From: Holacanthus passer
Taxonomy: Eukaryota > Chordata > Actinopteri > Pomacanthidae
Length of the DNA stretch: 64,000 bases
Assembly (NCBI GenBank): GCA_025331565.1
Contig: JAFREQ010000030.1
Coordinates: forward strand, 496,001 to 560,000
Direction of reading: 5' to 3'
Numbering within the stretch: position 1 is the first letter of the stretch; each line of letters starts with the position of its first letter. Under the pieces are notes generated by a model that was given only the letters and a program-made list of their open reading frames with translations, was not told where the DNA came from and made no database searches. This document shows, one piece after another, positions 13,296 through 26,100 of this stretch. A program made the position numbers and the translations under genes.

Positions 13296-13332
13296 AATGC
13301 ACCTCCAGGACAGTGAGGCCTGGAGGTGCATT
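13296..13332. repeat. Perfect 14-bp inverted repeat (hairpin)
   Basis: The left arm AATGCACCTCCAGG (13296-13309) is exactly complementary to the right arm CCTGGAGGTGCATT (13319-13332), with a 9-nt loop. It is not part of a recognised transposon end. Confidence 0.85.
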
Positions 13333-14728
13333 AATGACATACACATACAGATTTTGGGAGAAGAGGAATCTTACTGGGACAAGACTCAAGAGGCAGTGAC
13401 ATTGCAGAGGAGACAAAATAAGACACGGGGAGGGTTTAGGATGACGAGTGAGTGAAACATGTAACCGTAGCACTACAGCTAATGCCATTTACCAATAAGT
13501 GAGGTGGTGTAGTTATATTTGATGTTAGTCCAGGGTCACTTTTAAGTCACTCGACTGGCTGCTATGTGAAGTGGGTAATTTGATCATCCTAGATGTGCAA
13601 TAGGCCATGTGATCAAAGGGCGCCATCTGCAGGCCAGGGTGCATTTTAATTACTCACTGGCAGCGTGGTCACTTGTCATAGAGAAACCTCAAACAATAAC
13701 CAAACATGCAACAGAGAGTTAGGGAAACAAATGGAGCAGAAATAATGAAAGAAGACACAAAGAACTGAGTAGAGCCACTGCAGAGTGTTAACAATCAAAT
13801 CAGAATCTTATTCATTTCGGGGACAAACTAGCTTTGGAACAAAAGGATTTGATTCTGCTTCTTTAATATTGACTTATTGACGGGCAAACCAACTCAGTGG
13901 TTGACATGCCAAACAAAACAATATATAACATAAAGCACGGGGATAAAAACATACCAAACAATACAAAATTAGGACGGATTGATGGTTGATGTAATTCATT
14001 TACATCATAATTGATAAAACTATATTCTTCGGCAAACGTTTCATTGTGTGGATACAGTTCCTGTAGCACTTTCAGGTAACAACATCACATTCCCTTATGA
14101 GAGAAAATGTAAAACGTAAAATGCCTTTGTGGTGACAGGCGGTTCAAGATAACAGTTCAAGTTTGGGGGTTTAAGATGCACAATGTCCTTAAGCACAACA
14201 AGAAAAAAATAAACAACAAATGAACAGACAGATGTGACTAAAATGCTGACACAGGCGTTTTAAAGCTTGGAATGACCTTTATATCTGAGAAATTATATTT
14301 CTGGGCACAAAAGGCACAATGTTCTTAATGTGCTAGAAACCCCACTTTAACACTGCAAGAATGGTATTTTATCCACAAAGACCATAGTGTTCATATACAA
14401 CAATCAAAACAACCAAATATAATCTATTAACATTGTTTGTTCGATACCTATTCAGTCCTTGTTAAAATTATAACACTGTTGGCCAAACAAAAAGAATTAT
14501 TTGCACAAACAAAAAAAGGGTACATGAAGATTTACATTGTGGCTGCATTTTTTTTTAAAGACATTAAAGGCGTACATTAAGAGCTTGATGGTATCCCAGC
14601 AGCCATCTGCCGCCTGGTGTGTACCAGGATCCCATGATGGCCCACTGGGTCATTACCATTTAACAGCCCTAGATAGTCTAGAGCCTGAACGCAGACAGAC
14701 GACAGATTGTAAATGCACTTTTGCTCTT

Positions 14729-14755
14729 TGTGTGTGTGTGTGTGTGTGTGTGTGT
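14729..14755. repeat. (GT)n microsatellite
   Basis: An uninterrupted GT run about 300 bp downstream of the pycr1 stop codon, so possibly within its 3' UTR. Confidence 0.93.
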
Positions 14756-15054
14756 AGACAGTAATCCTGCATCAGAACATAAGGCTATATCTGTGAGCAA
14801 TGCACCCAGAATACACCTGTGCTCGTGTGTAATGTGGTGGTGACACCATCGGGTCCATGGTGCGGAAGTAACTTCAATATGAATAAATAATTTGGCGTTA
14901 ATGCCAATTTGGATGTGATTTCAGACCAGTCCTGAGTCCGTTTTTTAAATTGTTTGGCTGAACAGCTGTAGAAGGTGAAAGTATGTCCACATGTGTACAT
15001 GTTGGCACACTTAAACCTGCAATTTGTTTTTTGTGTGTGATTGCCTCTGTGCTC

Positions 15055-16568
15055 TCAGTTCTTCTTGATCCCAGGGCTGCGGGTGTTAAACAGGCTGAGC
15101 CCCGATCTGCCGTTCCCATTAGCCACTCCGCTGACTGTGACTCCAGGCTGCTGGAGCACCTTGTCTAGTGTAGTTTTCTTAATGGCAGCTGGAGAGATGC
15201 GCTCCTGGTCTGCCAAAAACTGCAGCTCCCTGTGAGGGGAAGGGAAAGCCCAGTGTTAGATATACAGTACAACTGTAAGTGTGTGTGTCATACAACAACA
15301 GATAAACTGCACACTTGAAATATTTACATTGTTCATTATTTATTTTGAAATAAAACAGATTTGTAATAGAGAATAAAAAGTGGAATAAAAAAAGAAATCA
15401 ATCCAGATTTGTCTTGGTGATGGTATAGAGGTGTGATTTGCATTTGCAGGTGTGACTGTCTCACCGTGTCCTAATGCATGAAGCCTCCACTGCGTTGATC
15501 AGGAGGCTACGGAAGCCACCGCTCTCCAGGACGTGCAAGGCGTGGATGGTGGCGCCCCCTGGAGAGCACACATTGTCTTTCAGCTGGCCAGGGTGCTGCT
15601 CTGAGTCCAGCAGCATCTTAGCTGCTCCCTGAATTGGAACAGGAACATGAGAATGAACTTAGGAACTGAAGGGAGATAAGAAATTTACATATATGAAGGA
15701 CAACTTATTGTTTTCTCCTGTATAGTCATGGATGCTAATACAGCCTACATTCCTGAGCATCCTGAGATGCTTTTGTCATTATATTAATGCATGTGGTACA
15801 CATATGCATTGGAATGTAGACTTAATCACACATAAGGTTCCTCCAGGACATGACACCAAATCTGACTTATAGACAGTAAAAAGTGTAAAAGATCTTCCAG
15901 GCAGCTTGTTGGCTTACAATAGGCGAACATGACTATGCAACTACAGTGCCTTTGGTGAGTGTTTCCCACAGACAAATATGCAAACAAGAGGAGACACTCA
16001 GACCAAGAGTATTTACTGTCTACAACAAATAACAACATCTGAAAAGACTCCTGCAGAAAAAAAACAAAACACAGAATATTGCTCATAAAAATGCAGAACG
16101 GAGCTGAACACAGAGCAGAGGACAGAGCCTGAAGCAGCTGTGATGATTACAAAAACTGTTTGAAGAGAATCATTTCCAGTAATCTATTTTGACAAATTGC
16201 CAAATTGTGATAAAAACCAACCAACTAAATTAAGCAATATCTGTGTTGATTACTCAGGTTGAAAACAGCAGTAATTAGAAATGACTGCTTTTACCTTTTT
16301 TAAGATTTCAATCACCCACATAGACCCTGCAGAAAACAGCTACATGTTGTAAATTCATCTTTTTAATTTTCACTTTTGAGGCAGGTCAGAATACTCCACG
16401 GGGTTTTATTTTTCCAGAGTTTCATCATTTTTGTGAATTTAAGTCTGCAGTTATAAGACAGGAGAAATATTGGGTGCACTGAAAACAGAAACTCAATTCT
16501 ACTGTGTCCAAATACACAGAGGACCAGTGGATCAGGGAGATTTAATATGGAGAACACGAGCAGCAAAA

Positions 16569-16631
<63 letters not shown>

Positions 16632-19600
16632 ACTGACCATTAGGGCCTGAGCTCCAAGTCTGACGGCCAGTCTCCTGGGCAGACCCATCTTCACTCCTCC
16701 GTCTGCAAGAGCATCTACGGCTGTGAACGCCTGTTTAAACACACGCAAACACACAAATGTACAAACACCATATAAACTAACAGTGTGATTTATCAAGAAC
16801 TTAAGTCAACAGATTAGTGGTTAGGTAGTCCAACTTCCTTTGCTTCTTCCCTATTATTTAGCCTTCAGTCTGCAGAGGTAGAACATGTATTCAGACACTT
16901 TCATATTCAAAAATACCTGTCTAGAGCTCAAGCTCTGTGCAAAGAGCAGATAAAACCCAGACACAATTATTATTAATTTCCTCAACCATCGCACACCTCT
17001 GTCTGCCAAGCAGTACATCTGACGTGACCGTTTTATGAAGCAGGAATGATTGTGATTTGGAAACACACTCATGACAATATGAGCCCTTACTATAGATGGG
17101 CTCGCTCATATGTTTTCTAAAGGAGACATTCATTAGAGAAAAACATGCCAGACTTACAGTTTAATCAACTATATCATCCAACACACCAAAAAACCCATTC
17201 AAGTCATCAAGAAAAAATACTAGACCTGCTGCTTACAGCTATGAAGATTTGCTTACTTTTCTCTATATCATATTATGAATTGAATACATAAGAGTTTTTG
17301 TGTGTCAAATAATACTCCATCTCTTTGAGGGTTTGTTTACATAAATGTCATTTATGTTATTTATTATTTATGTTATTTTTGACATTTTATAGACTAAAAA
17401 ATTAATCAAAAAACAAGTGATAGATGATGAACAATCTTAAGTTTAGGCTGTGGATGTGAAGCCCGACAGCTGAAGATATAGATAAGTAATGGCAACCAGT
17501 CTTCCAAAAACACAAGTTCCTACATTCAATCCAAGTCTCTGTAGCTCTCTGAGTGCAGTAATAAGAAAGTCAGAAAGAAAACTGATGATAGCTTTGCTGA
17601 TACAGAAGTTGCAAGATAGGTGGTACAAAATCTGAATGACTCCTGTGACTGCTGACATCAAGTTTAATCATCAACGTTGCGGCAGACACCTATCTAGTCC
17701 ATTTTAGGATAAAGGATTACACAGACTATTCCCTCCACACCAGACCACACAATAATGGCCAACACCATTTGCTGTGAAACCTTTTCTCCAACTCCTTTCA
17801 GACAAACACGCAGGCCTGAAGTTACTTACGTAGGCCGGTCCACTGCCACTCAGCCCGGTGACAGCATCAATGAGGTCCTCCTCCACCTCAGTGCAGAAAC
17901 CCACACTGGCCATGAGCTGCTCCAGCAGCTTGCCGTCCTCCACCTGAAAGAAGGAAGACAACAGGCTGGTAATGAGAATGGGAAAATTAATCTAAGCAAA
18001 AAACACATATTCCATTAATTCATTTAAGAGCCATTTGAATCTTGTTTCTATAATGTCTCCACTTTACCTCTGCATGTGTCCCAGTGGCATACACTGTAGC
18101 TCCCTCTCTCACCACCACTGGAGTATTCGTCATACACCTCATGACTTTAGGAGCTGAACGGTACTGAAGCAGCTTCTGTGAAATCAGAAGAATAGGAACA
18201 CAGGATAGGTGTGTAGTGGAGGCAGGATGTAAAACCAATCTCTTTCACATATTTGGAAGCATACCAAAACAGCATGATTAAATTAAAGATAAGATATTGC
18301 TTTATTCGTCTCACAATGGGGACATTTCCAGAATAGGGAGGATGAGGGAAAACAAAATTAGAGGTGGTGATTGGCAAAGCAGTTTTTTTAGCGTACTGAA
18401 TCATTAGAATCAGTTCATTAAAAAAATTTGTTCACCAAATTGTTAAGTGCTTGACCAGACCTCTGACTGCCTCATCCCACTCACTGTGTAGACTCAGTTC
18501 AGGTTGCTCACCCAAAAGACTGTTCTTTTGAATGAAACGTTTCCAAACGGCACAACACTAATTAGAAGTGCTTGAGGTGAAGAGGTGAAAGACTAGTGTG
18601 GCTGGTTTTGACAAAAAAATTCTGTGAATCACAATAGGGCTAAAACAATACCACAAACAGCACATTACAGACCGAGTCATCTAGAGCTTGTGAAACTTTA
18701 GCAGATATATAACTCTGGATTAAAGAGGCAGAGAGAGATCGTGACAGAAGCTGACCTTTTCTATGGAGTTGATAGTGACGCCTGCTGCACAGGAGACTAT
18801 GAGATGACGGTCCTCGATGTCTGGCCCAATCTCATCCAGAACGAAGGGGATGATGTGGGGTTTCACAGCCAGGAAGAGCACATCGCTCTTATTGACAGTC
18901 TCTTTGTTGCTAGTCGTCAGGTTCACCCCCATTTTCTGCAGAAGAACAAAAAGGAAACGATGATGATAGAGAATGTTAAGAGGTATGGGGCAAAAAAAAC
19001 AGGAAGGAGGCAAACAGGTGCTATTACAGCCACATGCACACAACATGCCCCCCCTAGGGCAAGCCCACGCTCACACACATGGATGCTCACACTGATGTTT
19101 CCATTTCACTTCCCATCACACAACAAAGCAGAAACTCATCTTCTCACCCTCAGCCCCGACACAGTGGGCAGGTCTGTGTCTGGGGAGCTGGCTGTAATCC
19201 TGTGTGTAGCAATCACACCTGGGAGAAGAGACAGGAGGAAGTTGAGAGTGAGGTTTGAGGATGTACAAGATGGGAAATGACATCTGTAAGATAAGACCTT
19301 ACTGATCCCCAGAGGGAAAATACATGTGCTACAGCAGCTGGTAGGAAACAGATAGAGAACAATCTAACTTGAACACATACAGTAAAAGAAAAGCAGGAAA
19401 AGCCATTAAAAAAAACATTAACATTTAATAAATTACAATACTCAGGCCATAAATACGATTTGTGTATTATGAAAATAGCTGTGCAAACATTGTAATGAGT
19501 CCAGTTGTGCAACTCTTCAGTTGTGTATGATTTGACATCAGTGACTCTGGATTCAGTTCAGTTCAAGGCAAAGGTTGAACAACAAAGAAAGTGGCCTCAC

Positions 19601-19667
19601 CTGCAGCTGTGAACCCTTTCACCAGTGCGTGAGCCAACTGGCCCGCTCCAATGAATCCAACACTCAT
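15055..19667 (-). CDS. pycr1: Pyrroline-5-carboxylate reductase 1, 8 coding exons
   Basis: This enzyme performs the last step of proline synthesis, NAD(P)H-dependent reduction of pyrroline-5-carboxylate, in mitochondria. Coding exons in transcript order are 19601-19667, 19148-19218, 18756-18935, 18068-18175, 17830-17943, 16638-16730, 15465-15628 and 15055-15229. All junctions are GT-AG and phases join without error, giving 323 residues against 319 in human PYCR1. The N-terminal Rossmann fold carries GFIGAGQLAHAL (residues 4-15). The C-terminal dimerisation domain carries TGLSGSGPAY (171-180) and the family signature around CSPGGATIHALHVLE. The start ATG at 19667 opens MSVGFIGAGQ as in the family. 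The tail ends GIKKN and differs from the human tail. The donor after exon 6 abuts a long GT microsatellite. Whether this is a 1a or 1b paralogue is not determined. Confidence 0.96.
16571..16629. repeat. (CA)n microsatellite beside pycr1 exon 6 donor
   Basis: About 30 uninterrupted units. On the gene strand it reads (GT)n, starting 8 nt inside the intron that follows pycr1 coding exon 6, whose donor GT is at 16636-16637. Confidence 0.96.
18285..18330 (-). mobile_element. Retroelement 3' tail fragment in pycr1 intron
   Basis: On the minus strand it reads as a CCCCATTGTGAGACGAATAAAG-type tail followed by a (TATCT)-like end. This is the usual 3' terminus of several teleost non-LTR elements. Related tails occur at 19286-19330 and about 52330-52386. 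Confidence 0.55.
19286..19330 (-). mobile_element. Second retroelement 3' tail fragment in pycr1 intron
   Basis: Minus-strand TTTTCCCTCTGGGGATCAG followed by a TCTTATCTT end matches the tail near 52340. It lies between coding exons 1 and 2 of pycr1. Confidence 0.55.
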
Positions 19668-20412
19668 CCTGTTAGAGGATGTGGCTTCTCTGACCTGTAA
19701 AATCCTGTCAGAAAGTGGTGGCAGACTGTCAATGCTTTTCAAGGGACAACATGTTTGGACACCATAACATAATATAATACGCCTTTCACAGTTTTTTTTC
19801 TGACCAATTGTGAAGCCTGGTTAATTTGAACAAGTCTTCCCTTAAATTGAAAAATACAGAGACAGGCTTTGGTGATGATGTAATCTGGAGAAAAATCCTG
19901 GAGCTGGCCCAAAGAAAGTGAATGATGATGAAACACCTCCTCTGACACTCTGGCAGCACCCATGGGTGATTTTACTGGGATATGGGCACATTTGATGATT
20001 TACAGCTGTGAGCTCCACATTCAAATCAAGTTCATTTGCATTGAACGAAAAACTTTGTGAGCCCACAGATTCAATCTCTAGTTCAGGGTTAATGGATCAA
20101 GTCCACAAAGTGTCATCTGATGACATCTTCCAATGTAATGCTCTGATTTCCAGCTGGGGTTATAACGTTATTATTCAAGATCACAAGATTCACTGTTACG
20201 TTTGCCTTTTAGCACTGTCTAATGTTTGCTAACAAGCCAATAATTTATCCAGTGCTCACATTATCACTCCAGTTGAAGCTGATGTATGATTATAGCATAT
20301 TTAAGCTAGTTAGCTGGTGACCGCCTGTCCTCGGCTAGCTGCTTTTAGCTAGGCTTCACAGCCAGATATGAATGACAAACACGACAAATTCATGTAACAC
20401 GGAGATAGTTAC

Positions 20413-20540
20413 CTTTCTTTATGTTTCAACTGAGCTTCCTGACTTGACAGGTGTAAGCTGACGACGTGACTGTTATTTCCCCGCGGCACAAAAAACTGAA
20501 AACACCACTTTTTGTGTCAACGTGGCTTCCTTTTTACTCA
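20413..20540 (-). other. pycr1: Probable non-coding first exon of pycr1
   Basis: The minus strand reads GAAAG followed by GTAACT, a splice donor at 20407-20412, about 750 bp upstream of the coding start. The coding exon has a matching upstream acceptor, TTTCTGACAG, ending at 19705. The 5' boundary of this exon is not visible; 20540 is set by the promoter motifs just beyond it. Confidence 0.55.
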
Positions 20541-20690
20541 ACCCCAATATGCGCCATGAATGTAACTGACAGCAACAGTGGCCAATCACGACAGAGCCAA
20601 TCCGAGCCCCTGACCAATGAAAGGGTATATCGCAGCATCTGGGCGGGGTTTAGCAGTCCGCCACACCCAGTTGCATCAGTCCTTTGGGTT
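20540..20690 (-). promoter_or_regulatory. pycr1: pycr1 promoter: CCAAT boxes, GC box, ATF4-type element
   Basis: Plus-strand CCAAT pentamers lie at 20544-20548, 20582-20586, 20597-20601 and 20614-20618. A GGGCGGGG GC box starts at 20641. TTGCATCA at 20671-20678 reads TGATGCAAC on the gene strand and fits the C/EBP-ATF response element consensus TGATGXAAX. The cluster lies just upstream of the inferred first exon. Mammalian PYCR1 is a known ATF4 target, so amino-acid or ER-stress control is the likely role. Confidence 0.65.
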
Positions 20691-21667
20691 GAGTCGCGGT
20701 GAAGCTGCCAGGAAGAAATGTAGGTCAAAGATATGAACCGTGAGGTGGAAAGTAGGTTATTGGACAAAGTCAGCACTGACGGTTTCTATTCAGACCAATG
20801 TATGACTGGTTCAACACACACAGACATAGATCTTACAGCATAACATCAGATCATACAAGCGTGCAATTATGTCTTCCATGAAAACTGCCTCCTCAAGTCA
20901 CCTAAGTATTAGATGGGTAGAGAGTAATGGCACAGTCTATAACTCATTTCATGGTCTGAGTTACATTTATACAATATAAAAATTACCAACCACCCAGACG
21001 TGTTTTTAAAATATCCATTACTAAAACCACCATCATATACACCATCATCATCTTGGCTACATCTATAACAGATACAATGTCCACATAACATCACTTAGAA
21101 GACCTCATTCAACCCTGGTGTTAATCCCAGGCCAAATCCTGTCCATCATCAACATGTACGCATCAAGTTATTTCGATATATTTACACCACAAAACAATGA
21201 GATTTCAGTCAGTTTCAGAAACTCTACACTGACATTGTACATTTTGTATGTATACAGTGCATGTATAGGTTTATAGGATTGTTTTATTTTATTTTGATTT
21301 TACTGTAGTCTATTTTAATCTAAATAGTTGTGTGTGGGCAACAACTCATAGTAATAATAGTGCAACCCTGTGTCGTAAAATGACAAATGAACCTTGATAT
21401 GCAATCAATACAGTCAATCAGTCCTTGAAACGAAACTCTTATGATGTAATATATCCATCTTACTCTGAAGATTTGTGCACATGATAAAATAGTGGCAAAC
21501 ATGTTTACACAAAGGAGAACAAACAAGTTGACCATAAAAAAGAGAAACCTCACATAATTGGAAATCAACCATTGATAATTGAATCATCATTTATGGTTGG
21601 GTCCATCACCTGGGACTCACACACGTGTCAAGTTCTGATGTTAAAACTTCACCTTTAAAAGAAGATT

Positions 21668-22012
21668 GCAACTAAAGATTATTTTCACTATTGATTAATC
21701 TGCTAGATATTTTAGCAATTAATCAATTAATCTTTTTGTTTTTAAAATGTCAGTTTAAAGAAGTCCATCACAAATTTCCAGAGCTGAAAGCAACATTTCA
21801 AATGACACGTTCTGTCCAACCAAAACACTAAAGATATTCAGTTATGACAAATGACATTATATATGACAAAGAAAAGCAGCAGACCCTCACATTTGTGAAG
21901 TTGGGAGCAAAAAATATTTCGCATTTTTGCTTAAGAAATAGCTCAAGCAATTAATTGCTTATATTAAAATAGTTGCCAATTATTTTTCTGTCAACTAATT
22001 ATTTCAGCTCTG
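21668..22012. repeat. MITE-like repeat with GATTAATC ends
   Basis: It begins AACTAAAGATTATTTTCACT and ends near TAATTATTTCAGCTCTGGTG, which is roughly the inverse of the start of the 5147 copy. The interior mentions the same AAAGAAAAGCAGCAG block, inverted. It is therefore a member of the same family. Confidence 0.6.
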
Positions 22013-23067
22013 GTGTCCTAATAATCTCGATCTTATGATTTCTATAGGAAAACACAGTAAAAACCTTCAGATTGGATGTATATACTATAGATGCAGTTTT
22101 TGTGATACATCAGAAATCATTGCTTCTTTTTTTGTGATCCATTATTGGAGACGACGTGTCACCTCTTCACATGCCAACAGAAAACTCTTCCAGCAGAATG
22201 ATTTGGGCACATGTTCGTTGTTTGTAAATGCATTACGATTTGAAGATGACTCACCAAAACACTTGAGGGTATCAGAAGTGGCTTGTGATATTTGAGGGAC
22301 CTGAATTTGAATGAAGTATTGTTATTCTAACAGGAGACCAGTGCTTCTTCGTCTCCCCTTAGATTTGACTGAATCTGAAATAAAGCGGAATCAGATGGCG
22401 CGTACACTAATGAGCCACAGCATTCGAACACAGTTTGGCTTTCCATCCCTTGGTAGTGCACCAATGCATATTCTCAAAATTAGCCATGAACTTGGCCTGT
22501 AACTGTCAGTTTGATGCTAAAATCTCCAGTCTGCTGATTTTAATAGGACTGACCCTCCTATCTATCTGCCTGCCTCTTCCTCCTGGTGTTTCTCATGCCA
22601 TACCATGCCATGCCAGACTAAATTTACATTTCACAAGAGGTACTGCATGTCTCCTTTGAGGGACCTCATTCCATTTATTTTCACACAGGGCTGTTGGACA
22701 GGAATGCGGACTGAGGGATTGCGTATGCTGCTGTCTATATATAAAGCAGAATGCATGACGCTCCGACAGCACCAGCTGTTCATATATGCTTCCTCTTCAG
22801 ATGGCTGGGCAGACTCATATTAATTCATCGGGTTATTCACTACAGGTGTACACCCCAACGCCTTGACATAGTCATTTTGTCGCATTTTTCTCTAGGATAT
22901 TTGAAATACTGTGAGGATTGGTCCAAATTTATTAAATCGTTCAATCATATGCTCTGTCTAAAGGGGTTTATGGTCCATTTACTCAATATGGAGTCCTACT
23001 CAGCCTGTGAAAACAGTTGTATAATGTTTTCTGTGGTTTTGGAGAAGCTTTCTAAAGTTTGAAAAAA

Positions 23068-23106
23068 ATAACCCTGATGAAGTCATAGTGATGTCATCAG
23101 GGTTAT
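23068..23106. repeat. Perfect 13-bp inverted repeat
   Basis: Left arm ATAACCCTGATGA (23068-23080) and right arm TCATCAGGGTTAT (23094-23106) are exact reverse complements with a 13-nt loop. The surrounding sequence looks like a dispersed teleost repeat. Confidence 0.85.
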
Positions 23107-26100
23107 CTTGGCATGGGCTTGAGAATTTTTTTTACAGAAGGTCTGAAAGTGTTAACTGAACTGGAGGTTTAAGGAAGAATTTTAAAACATTTAGGAGTCA
23201 AAGGGGTCTGATAAAAAATACTTTCCAGTTCCATTATAGGAAAGGTAGGATGCAGAGTTTTTGGAGCTTGATCCATAGGGACTAATAGTCAACATGTCTC
23301 AGCCTCTGTTGCTTTGATTTTGACCATCTATCTCTTTTAAGTCCCCCAACATTATGAAAGTGTAATTCTAAATCACTGGATGCCCCTTTCATTTAAATAT
23401 TTTTATTATCTGATATTTAGTAATATCAGTAATCCATCTTTTTTGTGTGTAATGGCAAAATGTAAACTCTTCCTAGAGTCAATAAAAGCTCTTGAATTCC
23501 CCAAAACAACAGTGAGGACAAGCCTTTAGTATCACCAGAACAAGAGGTTTTGGGGTAGAGGATGTCAGATTGTCTTATCTAGTGTGTGTGTCTTTCTCAG
23601 AATAAAACCGAACATTTTATAGAATTAGAGAGCAAAATGATGATTCATTGCCTTCTCATGTTACAGTGCATCATAATAACAGATGGAGTAGTGTATTGGG
23701 GGTTACAGCACAGTGTCCCCCTCCTCCTGTTGCATCAGTTTGTGGAATAATTACCCACAAAACTGTTCTCCAAACCTAATCTCAAACAAGCTGAAAATTT
23801 CATTGACGTATCCCTGCAACTCTGCCTCTCAGTCACACACACATACACACACAAAGTCAATTTACCACTGCCTGCCTCTGTACTATCTATCGCTCAGACT
23901 CGGCATGTGTGCTGAGGCGTGACAACACTCATTCGGTCTTTCTTTTTTTGACAAAACCCCAAGAGATTTATTAAAAATACCACAGTGCACAAATCTGTTT
24001 CTTTTTTTCTTTTTGCCACACAGCAACAAGCGGATCTAGGTGGAGCGTTCACAACAATTTGTTGCTTGCAGTGATTAGGGCCCAGAGGTGTGTTTGAGTA
24101 TTTGTGTGTGTGTCTGCTTGACAACATAAGAACAAGAGAACAGGATTGAGAAAACGCAAGAGGGAGAGAAGTAGCTTTGTTGAGCGAGAGAAGATGTGCA
24201 TATTTAATATCACAGACAGACAGAAAATCTTTCCCAAGTGTGCATTCGTCTCCCTCCTGCAGTCTGAGACAAGAATGAGTGACAAGAATGAGACCGAGAC
24301 ACGAATGAATACAAATGAATACAAAAGAAATGACAGCGAGGAAATGAAGGCAGCCAGTGTAATGTCAGCTATCAATTTTATGTAAAACCCCAAAACTAAT
24401 AAAGGATTTCCCACAGCACATCACGAAATCTCACGGACAATTCAGAATGAAAATCCCAGAAGAACACATTGAGAATGGAGGCTGTACAATGTGACATACT
24501 TCTTTTGGATTTCTATCCTCAATTCAGCAGGTTTTAGAGTGATGATGAAATTACGCAGTTAGATAACAGAGATTTTCTTCTTTGTTCATGAAGGTGATGA
24601 GGATGCAGGCTGAAGAGGGCAAACTGTGGCCAGAAGGTCACAGAAGATATTTGTTGATTTTGCTCTTTTGCTGGTTCACTGGTCTCTAACTAACATGGTG
24701 ACTGAGTACTAAAAGGTTGCCAGGTTGGTCATCTCTGTACTTTGACCCTGTTGTGGAAAGTAATGTGAAGGGGAGCTGCGTTTGTCTACTGAGGAAAAAA
24801 CATCCTTAGAGGAAAATCTATTTATCAGTTTTAAGTTTTCCCAAAACATAGCAATGCTGACCATAGACTTTAAACCATTTCAGTGTATCATAGGATAGAT
24901 TGCTTTCATTTCTTGAAGATTTTAAGATACTTTTTGTCAGGGGAATCACGTTGCATAAATCTCAGCTTCTCTCTATCTTATGATGCCACACCAACTCTCT
25001 TAACCATTAAGTGTGACTGGGTGGCTATACTAATTTTCTTTCAGTTTTGGGAAAAAGAAACCATGCATGCTAGAGTTGCATCATATATTTACTTCATTCC
25101 ATAGACCTGTATTCTTGTGAAATATCAAATATTGTAATTAGTGAATCAGGATAATATAGATAAAACAAAAGCCTAAACAAGTCATATAAAAAAAACAAAT
25201 AATATTTTGGCATCTTGTAAAAGACCGCGTTTAATATAATGATAATAATAATAATAAAAAAATTAATGTTATGTGAACACCCTCCATCTTGTTCAGTTTA
25301 ATCTAATTGTTATGAAAACACAGTTGTTGTGGAATCAGGAATTATTACGACAAATAGGTTTGTATACTCATTATTACCATGTAAATTCACAAACGCTAGG
25401 AAGAGAAACTTTATAAATGGGGCTGCAAAAATGAATCATGAGACATAGTCAGCTATGTCAAATTCACAGTGTACTAACAGGTTAATTTACGTATCGTGTT
25501 TCTATTATTTTGTCCACCCCTGAAATTGTTCAAAGTAAAAGCCGGGGTCTGTTGCTGTGATTACTGTGAGTCTCTTTGTGTACAGTAGCTTACTACAGGA
25601 CACTAAGCCAGGGGAGCTGGCATAGATTCAAATCCTCTGGGACCAAAGATTTAGCCTTCAACAATGTTTCACACAACATTTGGCAAAACAAGAGCCAAGA
25701 GCTACAGGGGGAAGCTGACATCAGCAACATGCGCCATCAGAGATTAGTCACGACAGCAAGCCAGCAGTCCCCTGTCCCTCCGTGTCCCCCCGGCTGGAGG
25801 AACAGGAAGGGACGGTTATGATGGACACCTGTCGCAGCTCGTCTCTGTCAGAAGAGTACATACACCGTAGGCTGTGTGTATGCCTGTGTGTTTGTGTGCG
25901 TGCGTGTGGAAACACAGCTATGTTTAAAACAGAGGCCTGCAGGGAGTGAGAAGTAAAATGAGTGCCCAACATGGAACAGCTGCTAAATGGGGCTCTGCGG
26001 AGGAGCAGGGAGTACACAGGGCCTAATGGAGCTACTGATTGCTCTGTGGCAACACTGTCCGTCACTTTCAGTGGTAGCTTTCCCTGGGATCTGACATATT

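Larger units (their letters stand above)
8970..15054. other. Intergenic region with MITEs; may hold pycr1 3' UTR
   Basis: No coding exon is recognised. The region is A/T-rich and contains two hAT-like MITEs (10472-10681 and 10736-11200), a related fragment starting near 12614, a perfect hairpin at 13296-13332 and short CA runs. The 3' UTR of pycr1 must begin just left of 15055, but I saw no clear polyadenylation signal close by, so its end is unresolved. Confidence 0.6.

Noticed and set aside
16571..16629. CRISPR-like or other phased array
   Set aside because: It is a plain dinucleotide microsatellite with no spacers, and the genome is eukaryotic.
18741..19280. 179-codon plus-strand frame
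   Set aside because: It is antisense to two pycr1 coding exons, whose minus-strand reading is conserved; the frame is a shadow.
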